Below are positions 1-6,847 of a stretch of 6,851 nt of DNA, piece after piece; position 1 is the first letter of the stretch, and the number at the start of each line of letters is the position of its first letter. The notes beneath the pieces were generated by a model that was not told where the DNA came from, made no database searches, and saw only the letters and a list, made by a program, of their open reading frames with translations. A program made the translations under genes and the position numbers. This DNA is from Planctomycetota bacterium. GTDB taxonomy: Bacteria; Planctomycetota; Planctomycetia; Pirellulales; UBA7805. The stretch spans positions 1 to 6,851 of the forward strand of contig JABABY010000109.1 of assembly GCA_014237955.1 (NCBI GenBank), written 5' to 3'.

Positions 1-2
1 CA

Positions 3-869
3 CCCGCTTGGACCAAAGCCCGACAGAGTGGTTATCAGTTTACTGGCAGAGAACACAATGCGGTGCTCCATTGCCTCCGAGATGCCTGCCGACATTTTTC
101 AATCGACATGGACCGTATTTTCCTAAGTGGCCACTCAATGGGTGGCGACGCTGCCTGGGATATTGGTTTATCCCATCCGGACCAATGGGCCGGAGTGATA
201 CCGATTGCAGCTACCGCTGATCATGAAAAATACAATTACAACACACTCTACTGGCGCAATGCCAAAACCGTTCCCTTCTATTTCGTTGGTGGCGAAATCG
301 ACAGCAACAAAATGGCCAAAAACGCTTATCAGTTTGACCGCTATCTACGCCATTTAGGCTACGATACAACGATTGTTGATTTCCAGGGCCGAGGCAATGA
401 AAGTTTCCAAGACGAAATTCTCACAATTTTTGCTTGGATGAAAAAGCATCGTCGCAACTTTTTTCCAAAGCTTTTCAGTTGTGAGACAATCCGATCTTTT
501 GATAACTACTTTTGGTGGGTAGAAATTACCACCATGCCACCAGCGTTGATCGCGGACCCAGAACAGTGGCCCCCCAAACGAATTCGTACGCTCAAAGTCA
601 CCGGCAGCATTCGCACCACGGGTGAAAAGACCCGTATCCGCGTGTCGTCAGGCCGGGCACCGACTACCGTTTGGTTAGCGCCAGAACTGGTTGATTTTGA
701 CAAGCGATTGCAGATCTCTGTAAGCGGATTCCCTGAGGCCCGTCGCGCAACACCCGATATTGGAGTGATGCTAGAAGATGCTCGAACGCGTGGTGATCGC
801 ATGCATCCTTTCTGGGCCAAAGTCCAATTTGTCCCAAAGTCGGCGACGCAACGCACGAGATCAAACTGA
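3..869 (+). CDS. Alpha/beta hydrolase (esterase/peptidase-like), 3' part
   Basis: This is the C-terminal 288 residues of an alpha/beta hydrolase; the frame is open to the left edge, so the true start lies outside the window. An internal GTG at 63 could be mistaken for a start, but the residues before it (GYQFTGREHNAVL) continue the fold. The nucleophile elbow GHSMGGDAAWDIG puts the likely catalytic Ser at residue 45 of the fragment. GGEID at residues 96-100 is the expected acid position (Asp100). The position where the catalytic His is expected, in GRGNESFQDE, holds Asn132. A second region follows (FFPKLFSCETIRSFDNYFWWVEI, given in two parts: residues 153-164 and 165-175), then a beta-rich tail ending near VMLEDARTRGDR. 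Substrate is not predictable; an ester or peptide bond is likely from the fold. The last ten residues look unnatural, and another frame continues to a stop at 902. The gene converges on the next one with no clear terminator between them. Confidence 0.85.
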   Translation, partial: PAWTKARQSGYQFTGREHNAVLHCLRDACRHFSIDMDRIFLSGHSMGGDAAWDIGLSHPDQWAGVIPIAATADHEKYNYNTLYWRNAKTVPFYFVGGEIDSNKMAKNAYQFDRYLRHLGYDTTIVDFQGRGNESFQDEILTIFAWMKKHRRNFFPKLFSCETIRSFDNYFWWVEITTMPPALIADPEQWPPKRIRTLKVTGSIRTTGEKTRIRVSSGRAPTTVWLAPELVDFDKRLQISVSGFPEARRATPDIGVMLEDARTRGDRMHPFWAKVQFVPKSATQRTRSN

Positions 870-968
870 CACTAGCAGAAGATAAAGGGAAACACACAAC
901 CGCCTAGCCGATTTCCCTCGACAGTAATGTGAATGACGCAACCGGAGGAAAGGTCTTGACCAGGGCAA

Positions 969-2921
969 TTACTGGGACGACTGGGCCGCCTTCTGCTTGA
1001 GTACAACCTGGATGGTTTCCTTGCTGAGAAAACAACCGGTTACCAACCAGCCGTCGTCGTGACTGACGACAAACATCCCAGCGGGCCCAAGGTAACGACG
1101 GACCATCTGGTACTCGGGCAGTTTGCGAGCATCAAGCTGCTGCTCCCGCAATTCCTCATCATCGGCGTCTTCATCGAGAACGGCATTGAGCAAACGGCCA
1201 ACCAATGTTTTGGACTCGGGCATTTTCCCCTGCTTTAATAACTCATAGGTTCCCCGAAATTCCTCATCGGTACGGGAAAAGGTCTGGACACAATTGGCCG
1301 ATGCACCTAAGGCCGCCAGGGCCATTTTCACGGTCTGATAATCAATACTCCCAGCCAAAGTTTGGCGATGGTCCGATTCTGTGAGGACTCTTTTAATGAA
1401 ATTGTAGTGGGAACTGAGAATCAGGTGTCCATGAGCAACAGTCACTGCAGACGTTGGAAGAGATTGACTCGTCTCTTCCTCTTCATCAACTTCAAAGTCG
1501 TCAAAACCGAGTTCGATATCCAACTCCGGTTCCTCAATCTCTTCCTCGACGATTTCCCAAACCACGGAGTCGCCAACCATTCGCTTCAGAGCATTCGGAT
1601 CATTTTGCATTGTCTGATCCACTGCACGACGCACCGGCGCTACATCCGTAAGCTTCACCGCCACCAAAATCCTCTCGCTGTCGGCTTGGATCGGCAACTG
1701 GTAATCGGAGAGCACCATGATATTTTCGCCTAAATTGGCTACGACATCCTTACGAACATCGACCTGGGGCCCGGCCGGATCATTCTTCAAGCTGTCAATC
1801 ACATCATCAAAAATCTCGTCATCTGCGAGGGCATTTACAAGAGACTTTGAGTATTCGAAACCGTTTATTAGATCAGCGTTCAAACTGATAAATGCCGCCA
1901 GATCACGAGGGACCCAAGTTGGTGGTTGGTGTGTCTTTGCATCGCTGTTGGGAAAATTGAGCATCCGCATTGCCAAGTCGTATTTCTCCTGGCTGGTGCC
2001 GCCCTCTGTGCGCTCCAAGGCCGGAGCATAAATCATGGTGCGATGGAGGATATCCTGCTCGCTAGGTGCAAATGTAACCTCGCCCCCTGCACCTAAAACT
2101 GCATCGAATCCCTGACTTCGCAGTACGGTAAAAAGATCAACACCTTTCTTGGGTTGATAATTTGGATCGGCACTCCGCGTCGCCTCTATAAACCTAAAAG
2201 GGTCTACAAACCACTGCATATGAGAAAACTCATTGCCTTGCGACTGAGCGACTCGTTGCATTGTAACTTTGTACGCTTTTACGGCTGCAAGGCTACCACC
2301 AACACTCCCAGAAAATCGTTGCAGGATATTTTCGGCAACTTCTAAGTTGTCTGCAGCAACCAACTGGTGATGGCTTGGTTCAATAAAGAATACGGCTTGC
2401 TGGCCCTGATACTTGCCCGTGGTGCCCGTGTAAACCGTCATTGGAATGCTCCCCTTTTGGAGAACCTCGACTGTCGATTTACGAGCCGACATTCTTGCAG
2501 CAACTTTTTCAAGCAAAATGTCAGCCTCCGCCTGCTTGCCGGTGATATCAACAATCATTGCCATTGCCGCTTTGTCCTTGGCCGGCTGAATACGCGCGAC
2601 AGCGACTTCGCCACCAGGAACATTTTGAATGTCGGCCCAAGTAAGTCCCAATGATTCGTGAGCATCACTCCACTTTTCCTTGAGTTGTCGTTTCAAATCA
2701 TCGGAAAAGGGTTTCATGACTGGATCCAACAGCAACTGCCCCAGTTGTGTTTTGTTGAAATCCGCTTGGAGACGGTAGATATCGGGAACCGACAAGTAGC
2801 CCCGCGTGGTCTCCGGAAAAAGTTGTTCTGGTGGGATAACTGCCGATGCCGATGAGACAAAAATAGTTGTGAGCAGAAGAGCAAGAAGCAAACGAGAAAA
2901 GCGTGGGAAAAGGTGGTGCAC
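969..2921 (-). CDS. Secreted protein of unknown function with acidic segment
   Basis: I do not recognise a function. With the GTG start at 2921 the product is 650 residues. This start is chosen because AAGGAG lies 7 bases upstream and because it leaves a standard signal peptide: basic N-region (residues 2-10), hydrophobic core LLLALLLTTIF (11-21) and a likely signal peptidase I site after SASA (27). An in-frame ATG at 3017 would add 32 residues ahead of the signal and has no ribosome-binding site. The mature N-terminus (LFPETTRGYLSVPDIYRLQ, residues 34-52) followed by KTQLGQLLLDPVMKPF resembles proteins I recall from planctomycetes annotated only as membrane or secreted protein. Residues 456-483 are very acidic (17 Asp/Glu of 28), and there is a second acidic patch near 583-595. 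No enzyme motif, no later membrane helix and no repeat were seen. It is probably periplasmic or extracellular. It is codirectional with the PAC2 gene upstream, but the 418-base gap argues against co-transcription. Confidence 0.87.
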   Translation of the reverse strand: MHHLFPRFSRLLLALLLTTIFVSSASAVIPPEQLFPETTRGYLSVPDIYRLQADFNKTQLGQLLLDPVMKPFSDDLKRQLKEKWSDAHESLGLTWADIQNVPGGEVAVARIQPAKDKAAMAMIVDITGKQAEADILLEKVAARMSARKSTVEVLQKGSIPMTVYTGTTGKYQGQQAVFFIEPSHHQLVAADNLEVAENILQRFSGSVGGSLAAVKAYKVTMQRVAQSQGNEFSHMQWFVDPFRFIEATRSADPNYQPKKGVDLFTVLRSQGFDAVLGAGGEVTFAPSEQDILHRTMIYAPALERTEGGTSQEKYDLAMRMLNFPNSDAKTHQPPTWVPRDLAAFISLNADLINGFEYSKSLVNALADDEIFDDVIDSLKNDPAGPQVDVRKDVVANLGENIMVLSDYQLPIQADSERILVAVKLTDVAPVRRAVDQTMQNDPNALKRMVGDSVVWEIVEEEIEEPELDIELGFDDFEVDEEEETSQSLPTSAVTVAHGHLILSSHYNFIKRVLTESDHRQTLAGSIDYQTVKMALAALGASANCVQTFSRTDEEFRGTYELLKQGKMPESKTLVGRLLNAVLDEDADDEELREQQLDARKLPEYQMVRRYLGPAGMFVVSHDDGWLVTGCFLSKETIQVVLKQKAAQSSQ

Positions 2922-2928
2922 TATCGGT

Positions 2929-2934
2929 CTCCTT
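2929..2934 (-). promoter_or_regulatory. Ribosome-binding site deciding a GTG start
   Basis: On the minus strand AAGGAG is followed by the 7-base spacer ACCGATA and then GTG at 2921. This is near-ideal Shine-Dalgarno spacing and supports the GTG over the upstream in-frame ATG at 3017, which has only CTCGGGAATA before it. Confidence 0.75.
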
Positions 2935-3293
2935 CGCTCAGCGACAAGTGGATAACTCAAAAAAGGGGCGTCGGTCCGGGCCACCACAACAAAAACACTT
3001 AAGTCGATTCTCTCCATTATTCCCGAGACTGGCTAGACGGATATCGCACTGGACAGGTGGTGAACCGGCTCAGACAAATATCATATCGATGCGCTGCCAG
3101 CATTATTCTATCGGCGAATTGAACACCCAGATCAAACTTCAACCACGTCTGAACATACGTTCTACCGCAATCACCGCCCACATATTCAGGAAAACGGGGA
3201 TAGTCATGTTAGGGAAAACAGGGGGATTACGAAAGGAATGATTGGATCTAAACCACAATTTGGAGAAAACATTGCCGGGTTGCTCAAATGCTG

Positions 3294-3317
3294 ATGGGGC
3301 CCAGAAAACCGCCCCAT
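3294..3317 (-). terminator. Hairpin downstream of PAC2 gene, possible terminator
   Basis: On the minus strand ATGGGGC, a 10-base loop (GGTTTTCTGG) and GCCCCAT form a perfect 7-base-pair stem, starting 22 bases after the TGA stop of the PAC2 gene. Position and GC-rich stem suit a transcription terminator, but no run of T follows (next bases CAGCATTTG), so it is not a canonical intrinsic terminator. It may instead be a 3'-end stabilising hairpin. Confidence 0.35.
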
Positions 3318-3339
3318 ACTCAATAAAACCGTTTCAATG

Positions 3340-4176
3340 TCAATTCGGATCCTCCAGAAGACTGTTGTCGTACTGTTCTTCCAGTTGGCGGACCTTTTCG
3401 GCAAGCGACTCGTCGTCTTCGACGGCAGTAGAGACACGCATCTCCCAATCGGTCGCCATCGTACGCAATGAGTCCAGATCGGTCGAAAGGGCCAGGATAT
3501 GGGCCAACCGCCGTGTCACTGCAGCAATACTCAAAGGATTGGTCACCCCTTCGAGGTACACGGGAATCTCGGCAACTAACGATGTCATTTCCAGGCGGGC
3601 ACTCTTCGCCTCGGTCATCAGATAGCTCGTGAAGGAACCAGGGCCTTGGTAGCCGCTACGGCGTACACCGTACTTCTCCATCTCCGCAAGCAGTTCTGAA
3701 TCACTGCAGGTAACATACAGACGGGGCTCACGGGTATGTGGCACCTCCCCCCCAAACGAACCGACAAAAAAAATCCGCCGGGTTCCGACTTCGCGTGCAA
3801 AGTCAAAAATTGCCTTTCCAAAAGTCCGCCAGCAAATATTTGGCTCTTTTCCAACGAACAGGGTCAGATTTCCCGCCTCATGGCAGTAGAACGTGTTGGT
3901 GGGCATCTCGAGGCTCTTAATCAAACCCTCCTCGACCTCGATATGTGGCCGGAACATTTTCACCACATCCATCGGGCCCGGTAGGTTGTAGAGATAGAAC
4001 GGTTCGGGATCGATTTCAGCCACGGGATCTGCCTGGAGGAGATCGACCAAACGCAATACGGTTCCTGTGGAGACATCACCACCATCCATCCAACCACTAA
4101 AGGCAAGCACCAACGTGGAATCTGCCAGAAAAGGTCGCCTGCGGTAGCGAAGAATTTCTTGCTCGTTCGATTTCAT
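3340..4176 (-). CDS. PAC2 family protein (proteasome assembly chaperone-like fold)
   Basis: The 278-residue product matches the PAC2 family (Pfam PF09754) in recalled features: an early strand-turn segment LVLAFSGWMDGGDVSTG (residues 22-38), YNLPGPM (63-69), a central RRIFFVGSFGGEVPHTREPR (133-152) that is typical of the family, and GYQGPGSFTSYLM (175-187). The domain covers roughly residues 18-220, and a charged, probably coiled-coil tail runs from about 252 to 270. There is no signal peptide, so it is cytoplasmic, unlike its neighbours. Archaeal and eukaryotic relatives act as chaperones for proteasome assembly; the bacterial role is not established, and nothing here encodes a proteasome. 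The start at 4176 was chosen because the conserved part begins soon after it; an in-frame ATG at 4224 would add 16 residues of unlikely sequence (SGVRLGHGFCPTSK). Neither start has a clear ribosome-binding site. It is divergent from the hydrolase gene at 4322. Confidence 0.85.
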   Translation of the reverse strand: MKSNEQEILRYRRRPFLADSTLVLAFSGWMDGGDVSTGTVLRLVDLLQADPVAEIDPEPFYLYNLPGPMDVVKMFRPHIEVEEGLIKSLEMPTNTFYCHEAGNLTLFVGKEPNICWRTFGKAIFDFAREVGTRRIFFVGSFGGEVPHTREPRLYVTCSDSELLAEMEKYGVRRSGYQGPGSFTSYLMTEAKSARLEMTSLVAEIPVYLEGVTNPLSIAAVTRRLAHILALSTDLDSLRTMATDWEMRVSTAVEDDESLAEKVRQLEEQYDNSLLEDPN

Positions 4177-4231
4177 TATTTTTGAAGTTGGACAGAATCC
4201 ATGGCCCAACCGCACCCCCGACATTGCATGC

Positions 4232-4260
4232 TGGCAACTTGATGAACTCCGTGATATATA
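4232..4260 (+). promoter_or_regulatory. Possible promoter for the secreted hydrolase gene
   Basis: A TATATA box at 4255-4260 lies 17 bases after TGGCAA at 4232-4237. The -10 element is fair and the -35 element weak (3 of 6 consensus positions). It sits about 60 bases before the TTG start in the only region available between the two divergent genes. The TATATA is palindromic and could equally serve the leftward PAC2 gene. Confidence 0.25.
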
Positions 4261-4307
4261 GAGGAACGTAGCATTTTTTCAAGGTGTCCAAAGTTTTCTC
4301 GCCTTTT

Positions 4308-4312
4308 AGGAG
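4308..4312 (+). promoter_or_regulatory. Ribosome-binding site deciding a TTG start
   Basis: AGGAG ends 9 bases before the TTG at 4322. An in-frame TAG at 4307-4309 overlaps it, so translation in this frame cannot begin further upstream. The first in-frame ATG is at about residue 157, far inside the domain, which leaves TTG as the best-supported start. Confidence 0.7.
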
Positions 4313-4321
4313 CCCTCTCTC

Positions 4322-5542
4322 TTGCAAATATTCCTTCAGCGACCGTTGCCCTTTACGTTCGTGTTTTTCCTTGCGTCGGCAGAATTTTTTGCACTGGGCG
4401 TAGAGCCTACTTCTCTTCATGTATCGCATGCCCAGGGTCAGAGGGATCTTGCCGCTTATGGGAAAACGTATTCCAACTTGGCCGAATGGAAATCGCGAGC
4501 AGCGAACATCCGTGAGGGTATTTTGCGGGGAGCCAACCTGGATCCTCTCCCACAGCGAACCCCATTGAATCCAATCTGGCGAGGCGAGCGCAAAGGCAAA
4601 GGGTACACTGTTGAAAACGTCGCCTTCGAAAGTATCCCTGGCTTTTTTGTTACGGGAAGCATCTACCGCCCAGAACAACGAACAGGCCAACACCCGGCGA
4701 TCCTCTGCCCTCATGGGCACTTCGCCGGCGAAGACGGGGGTGGCCGATTTCGATCAGACCATCAACTCCGGTGTGCCACACTGGCCCGCATGGGAGCCAT
4801 TGTTTTTGCCTACGACATGATCGGCTGGGGAGATGCCACACAGATGGAGCATCACCAAAATGCGTCGCTGACCATGCAGACCTACAACAGCATACGGGCG
4901 ATCGATTTTCTTACCACACTCAACGAAGTCGATCCTGAACGGATCGGCATCACCGGTGCTTCGGGTGGCGGCACGCAGACCTTTCTGCTCACCGCACTCG
5001 ATGACCGCATTAAGGCATCGGCACCGGTTGTGATGGTAGCTGCCAACTACTACGGAGGCTGCAAATGCGAAAGCGGACTGCCGATCCATAAAAGCGCCGC
5101 GCACGACACAAACAACGCCGAAATTGCAGCCCTCGCCGCACCGCGGCCACAGTTGCTTGTCTCCTGTGGCGCGGACTGGACCCAACACACGCCAAAAATC
5201 GAGTTGCCATATATCCGGAACGTCTACGAGCTTTACGGCTCCGCGGAGCTGGTCGAAAATGCACATTTCCCCGAGCAGGAGCACAACTACAACCGCGCCA
5301 AACGATTGGCCGTCTATCATTTTCTGGCCAATCATCTGGGGCTTAATCTCGCTAAGGTAAAAAGAGCAGATGGCGAGATAGAGGAAGGCGGCATCATCAT
5401 TGAGCCGCAGGATGCATTGCTAGTTTTCGATGCGAAACACCCTCGTCCGGAAGGCGCGCTCCAGGGATCCAAAGCGATTCTCAAACAACTCCAGAAACTG
5501 CAGCAGACCTCAACTGGCCGACATCTCCGACCGGGAAATTAA
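4322..5542 (+). CDS. Secreted alpha/beta hydrolase, acetylxylan esterase-like
   Basis: The 406-residue product starts at a TTG with AGGAG 9 bases upstream. Residues 1-26 look like a signal peptide (hydrophobic core FTFVFFLASA, possible cleavage after ALG), so it probably acts outside the cytoplasm. The hydrolase fold follows: ILCPHGH (127-133) near the oxyanion hole, FAYDMIGWGD (162-171), the nucleophile elbow GITGASGGGTQT (209-220; Ser214), a conserved loop GGCKCESGLPIH (245-256), the acid region LLVSCGADWTQHTP (278-291; Asp285) and the His region EQEHNYNRAKR (318-328; His321). The complete triad suggests an active esterase. Relatives are usually named acetylxylan esterase-like or dienelactone-hydrolase-like, so carbohydrate deacetylation is a reasonable guess but the substrate is unproven. 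The C-terminal extension (about 345-396) contains LLVFDAKHPRPEGAL, which I recall from planctomycete relatives. Its stop codon overlaps that of the convergent protease gene. Confidence 0.88.
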   Translation: MQIFLQRPLPFTFVFFLASAEFFALGVEPTSLHVSHAQGQRDLAAYGKTYSNLAEWKSRAANIREGILRGANLDPLPQRTPLNPIWRGERKGKGYTVENVAFESIPGFFVTGSIYRPEQRTGQHPAILCPHGHFAGEDGGGRFRSDHQLRCATLARMGAIVFAYDMIGWGDATQMEHHQNASLTMQTYNSIRAIDFLTTLNEVDPERIGITGASGGGTQTFLLTALDDRIKASAPVVMVAANYYGGCKCESGLPIHKSAAHDTNNAEIAALAAPRPQLLVSCGADWTQHTPKIELPYIRNVYELYGSAELVENAHFPEQEHNYNRAKRLAVYHFLANHLGLNLAKVKRADGEIEEGGIIIEPQDALLVFDAKHPRPEGALQGSKAILKQLQKLQQTSTGRHLRPGN

Positions 5543-6498
5543 CGCTGTTGCTTGCGCGGCTGAACCTGCTTGTCAACGATTTCTCCGTCACGTCGAAGAG
5601 TAAGCTTTAAAGCGGTGCCGTTCATCTGGTCCATTAAGGCCAGGGCGTAATGCACGCCGTTGTCAATTTTCATCGGGCCGAGTTGGGTGATGACATCTCC
5701 CTTTTTGATGTCTGCCGTAGCGGCTGGGGAACCGGGCTCGACCTTGATCACGCGAGCTTCATCCCCCCGACAGTCGACCGTGAGGCCAATGGCGTGGTCG
5801 TAACGACCCTCGTTCGAAAACACCTTGGAAAATGCATCTCGGACGTGATCGGCTCGAATGTGACGGGATATATTGTGGGCTGTCCAGATTTTCACATGGA
5901 CATGGGCAATCTGCTCACCCCGGTTATTAAAAACCGGTCCTCCCGAGTTACCCGGCCCGATGTCTGCACGGGAAACCTGGATCTGCGTTCCCCCGCCACA
6001 GGTCGGTTTGTCAACAATCCCATAGGTAACCGTGTGTCGCCGCCCGGCTGGATTGCCAATGACGATCGCCGGTTCGCCTTGAGCGACCTTTTCACTATGC
6101 CCGAGACGGACCGCTGGCAACTTACCTTTTGGATTGATCTTCAGAATTGCTGTATCGTAACTACCACCGGCACGCGCCAACACTTTGTAGGGGTAGGCAG
6201 TGCCATCGGCAAGAATGGCCTGTTGGCTCTCTCCCGGTGCGGTAACATGTTCGCAAGTCAGGATATACCCGTCCTCATGCAAGATGGTTCCCGCAGCGTG
6301 AGAAATCCACTGGCCCTGATCATCCCGACCACGAACCTCTAGATCAACGGTACGTGGCAAGCAGTATTTGACTAACTCTTTTTTTGAAAAGGGTTTTGGG
6401 CTTGCCTTGGACACATCCTCCGGAGAGCGCGCAGAGACATCCAATGTGCCAAGGGGCAGCAAAAGGATCGACAGCAATACAAAAAGTGATTTTTGCAT
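5539..6498 (-). CDS. Secreted trypsin-like serine protease with one PDZ domain (HtrA/DegP-like)
   Basis: The 319-residue product begins with a signal peptide (MQKSLFVLLSILLLPLG, likely cut after VSA at residue 23). The protease domain, about residues 45-225, shows the full triad: His84 in ILTCEHV, Asp115 in GGSYDTAILKI and Ser185 in IGPGNSGGPVF. One PDZ domain follows at about 233-315 (VIKVEPGSPAATADIKKGDVI is its clearest part, residues 250-270). Length and layout fit the S1C/HtrA group with a single PDZ; the role is probably degradation or quality control of periplasmic proteins. The His motif reads TCEHV rather than the usual TNxHV. The start at 6498 gives the most typical signal peptide but has no ribosome-binding site; in-frame ATGs at 6555 (AGGA 5 bases upstream) and 6585 are alternatives that would add 19 or 29 residues. 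A good -10 box lies about 90 bases upstream of 6498. Confidence 0.9.
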   Translation of the reverse strand: MQKSLFVLLSILLLPLGTLDVSARSPEDVSKASPKPFSKKELVKYCLPRTVDLEVRGRDDQGQWISHAAGTILHEDGYILTCEHVTAPGESQQAILADGTAYPYKVLARAGGSYDTAILKINPKGKLPAVRLGHSEKVAQGEPAIVIGNPAGRRHTVTYGIVDKPTCGGGTQIQVSRADIGPGNSGGPVFNNRGEQIAHVHVKIWTAHNISRHIRADHVRDAFSKVFSNEGRYDHAIGLTVDCRGDEARVIKVEPGSPAATADIKKGDVITQLGPMKIDNGVHYALALMDQMNGTALKLTLRRDGEIVDKQVQPRKQQR

Positions 6499-6593
6499 GG
6501 TGACAACGTGCCAAAATGCACAGGTGAGAGAAATTCGGGTAGGAATCGATCGCATGGAAATCCTGGCCTGCAGAATCACATCCACAGATGTTT

Positions 6594-6621
6594 ATTATAA
6601 AAAATCTTTGGATTGAACCAA
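6594..6621 (-). promoter_or_regulatory. Promoter for the serine protease gene
   Basis: On the minus strand a perfect TATAAT (6599-6594) follows TTGGTT (6621-6616) with a 16-base spacer that is rich in T next to the -10. The predicted start of transcription near 6587 gives a leader of about 90 bases to the ATG at 6498. It would also place the in-frame ATG at 6585 almost at the 5' end of the transcript, so a leaderless start there cannot be excluded. Confidence 0.45.
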
Positions 6622-6695
6622 GGAGGTATGGCTGATAGAGCTATCGTTCCTTCTCGTCCTTAACCCAATTTGCGTATCGATTCAAAAAGCCTGAG

Positions 6696-6710
6696 AAATT
6701 AGCCTAATTT
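6696..6710. repeat. Perfect inverted repeat, possible operator
   Basis: AAATTA, a GCC loop and TAATTT form a perfect 6-base inverted repeat that touches the -35 box of the rightward promoter. Position and symmetry suit a repressor or activator site, but the arms are short and AT-rich, so chance is possible. Confidence 0.35.
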
Positions 6711-6738
6711 TGACTCTCGGGAGCCAATCTGCTAAGCT
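6710..6738 (+). promoter_or_regulatory. Rightward sigma-70-like promoter
   Basis: TTGACT (6710-6715; 5 of 6 consensus positions) is followed after exactly 17 bases by TAAGCT (6733-6738; 3 of 6), which is preceded by TGC, an extended -10 motif. It would drive a transcript that leaves the window on the right. Confidence 0.4.
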
Positions 6739-6805
6739 ATTTTTCGGAAGGGGTTTTGAAAAGAGAAAAGCAGGAAGGGTCCCTGACGGCCTGGCAAGAT
6801 CCAGT

Positions 6806-6847
6806 GCGACAGGGAGTTTGCGACAGGGAGTTTGCGACAGGGAGTTT
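6806..6847 (+). repeat. Three 14-base tandem repeats
   Basis: The unit GCGACAGGGAGTTT occurs three times without a mismatch (6806-6819, 6820-6833, 6834-6847). The next bases (ATCG) break the pattern, so the array ends here with three copies. The unit length is not a multiple of three and no forward or reverse frame through it contains a stop codon. It lies about 70 bases after the predicted rightward promoter, in its leader or at the start of a coding region. Confidence 0.9.

Larger units (their letters stand above)
2922..3339. other. Intergenic region between unknown secreted gene and PAC2 gene
   Basis: This stretch of 418 bases has no gene I can support. It holds the ribosome-binding site of the gene at 969-2921 and, at its right end, a hairpin just downstream of the PAC2 stop. 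The open frame at 2903-3241 (+) has no ribosome-binding site, no recognisable domain and a composition rich in scattered basic residues, so it is treated as chance. No clear sigma-70-like promoter was found for the leftward gene, and no tRNA-like or riboswitch-like fold was recognised by eye. Confidence 0.5.

Noticed and set aside
870..968. Search for a terminator between the convergent genes at 869 and 969
   Set aside because: No stable stem followed by a T run was visible on either strand.
2903..3241. 112-codon open frame on the plus strand in the gap
   Set aside because: No ribosome-binding site, no domain, overlaps the signal peptide region of the opposite gene; composition looks random.
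4097..4720. 207-codon open frame on the minus strand
   Set aside because: It overlaps the starts of both the PAC2 gene and the secreted hydrolase, has no recognisable domain, and lies antisense to a well-supported signal peptide and fold.
4754..5335. 193-codon open frame on the minus strand
   Set aside because: It is antisense to the conserved core of the secreted hydrolase (Ser, Asp and His regions) and has no recognisable domain.
5650..6342. 230-codon open frame on the plus strand
   Set aside because: It is antisense to the serine protease, whose triad and PDZ domain are clear; its translation shows no family features.
6620..6663. Perfect AAGGAGGT followed at once by ATG and an 11-residue frame (MADRAIVPSRP)
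   Set aside because: There is no spacer between the Shine-Dalgarno sequence and ATG, which is too close for normal initiation, and the sequence overlaps the -35 box of the protease promoter. It is probably chance, though a leader peptide cannot be fully excluded.
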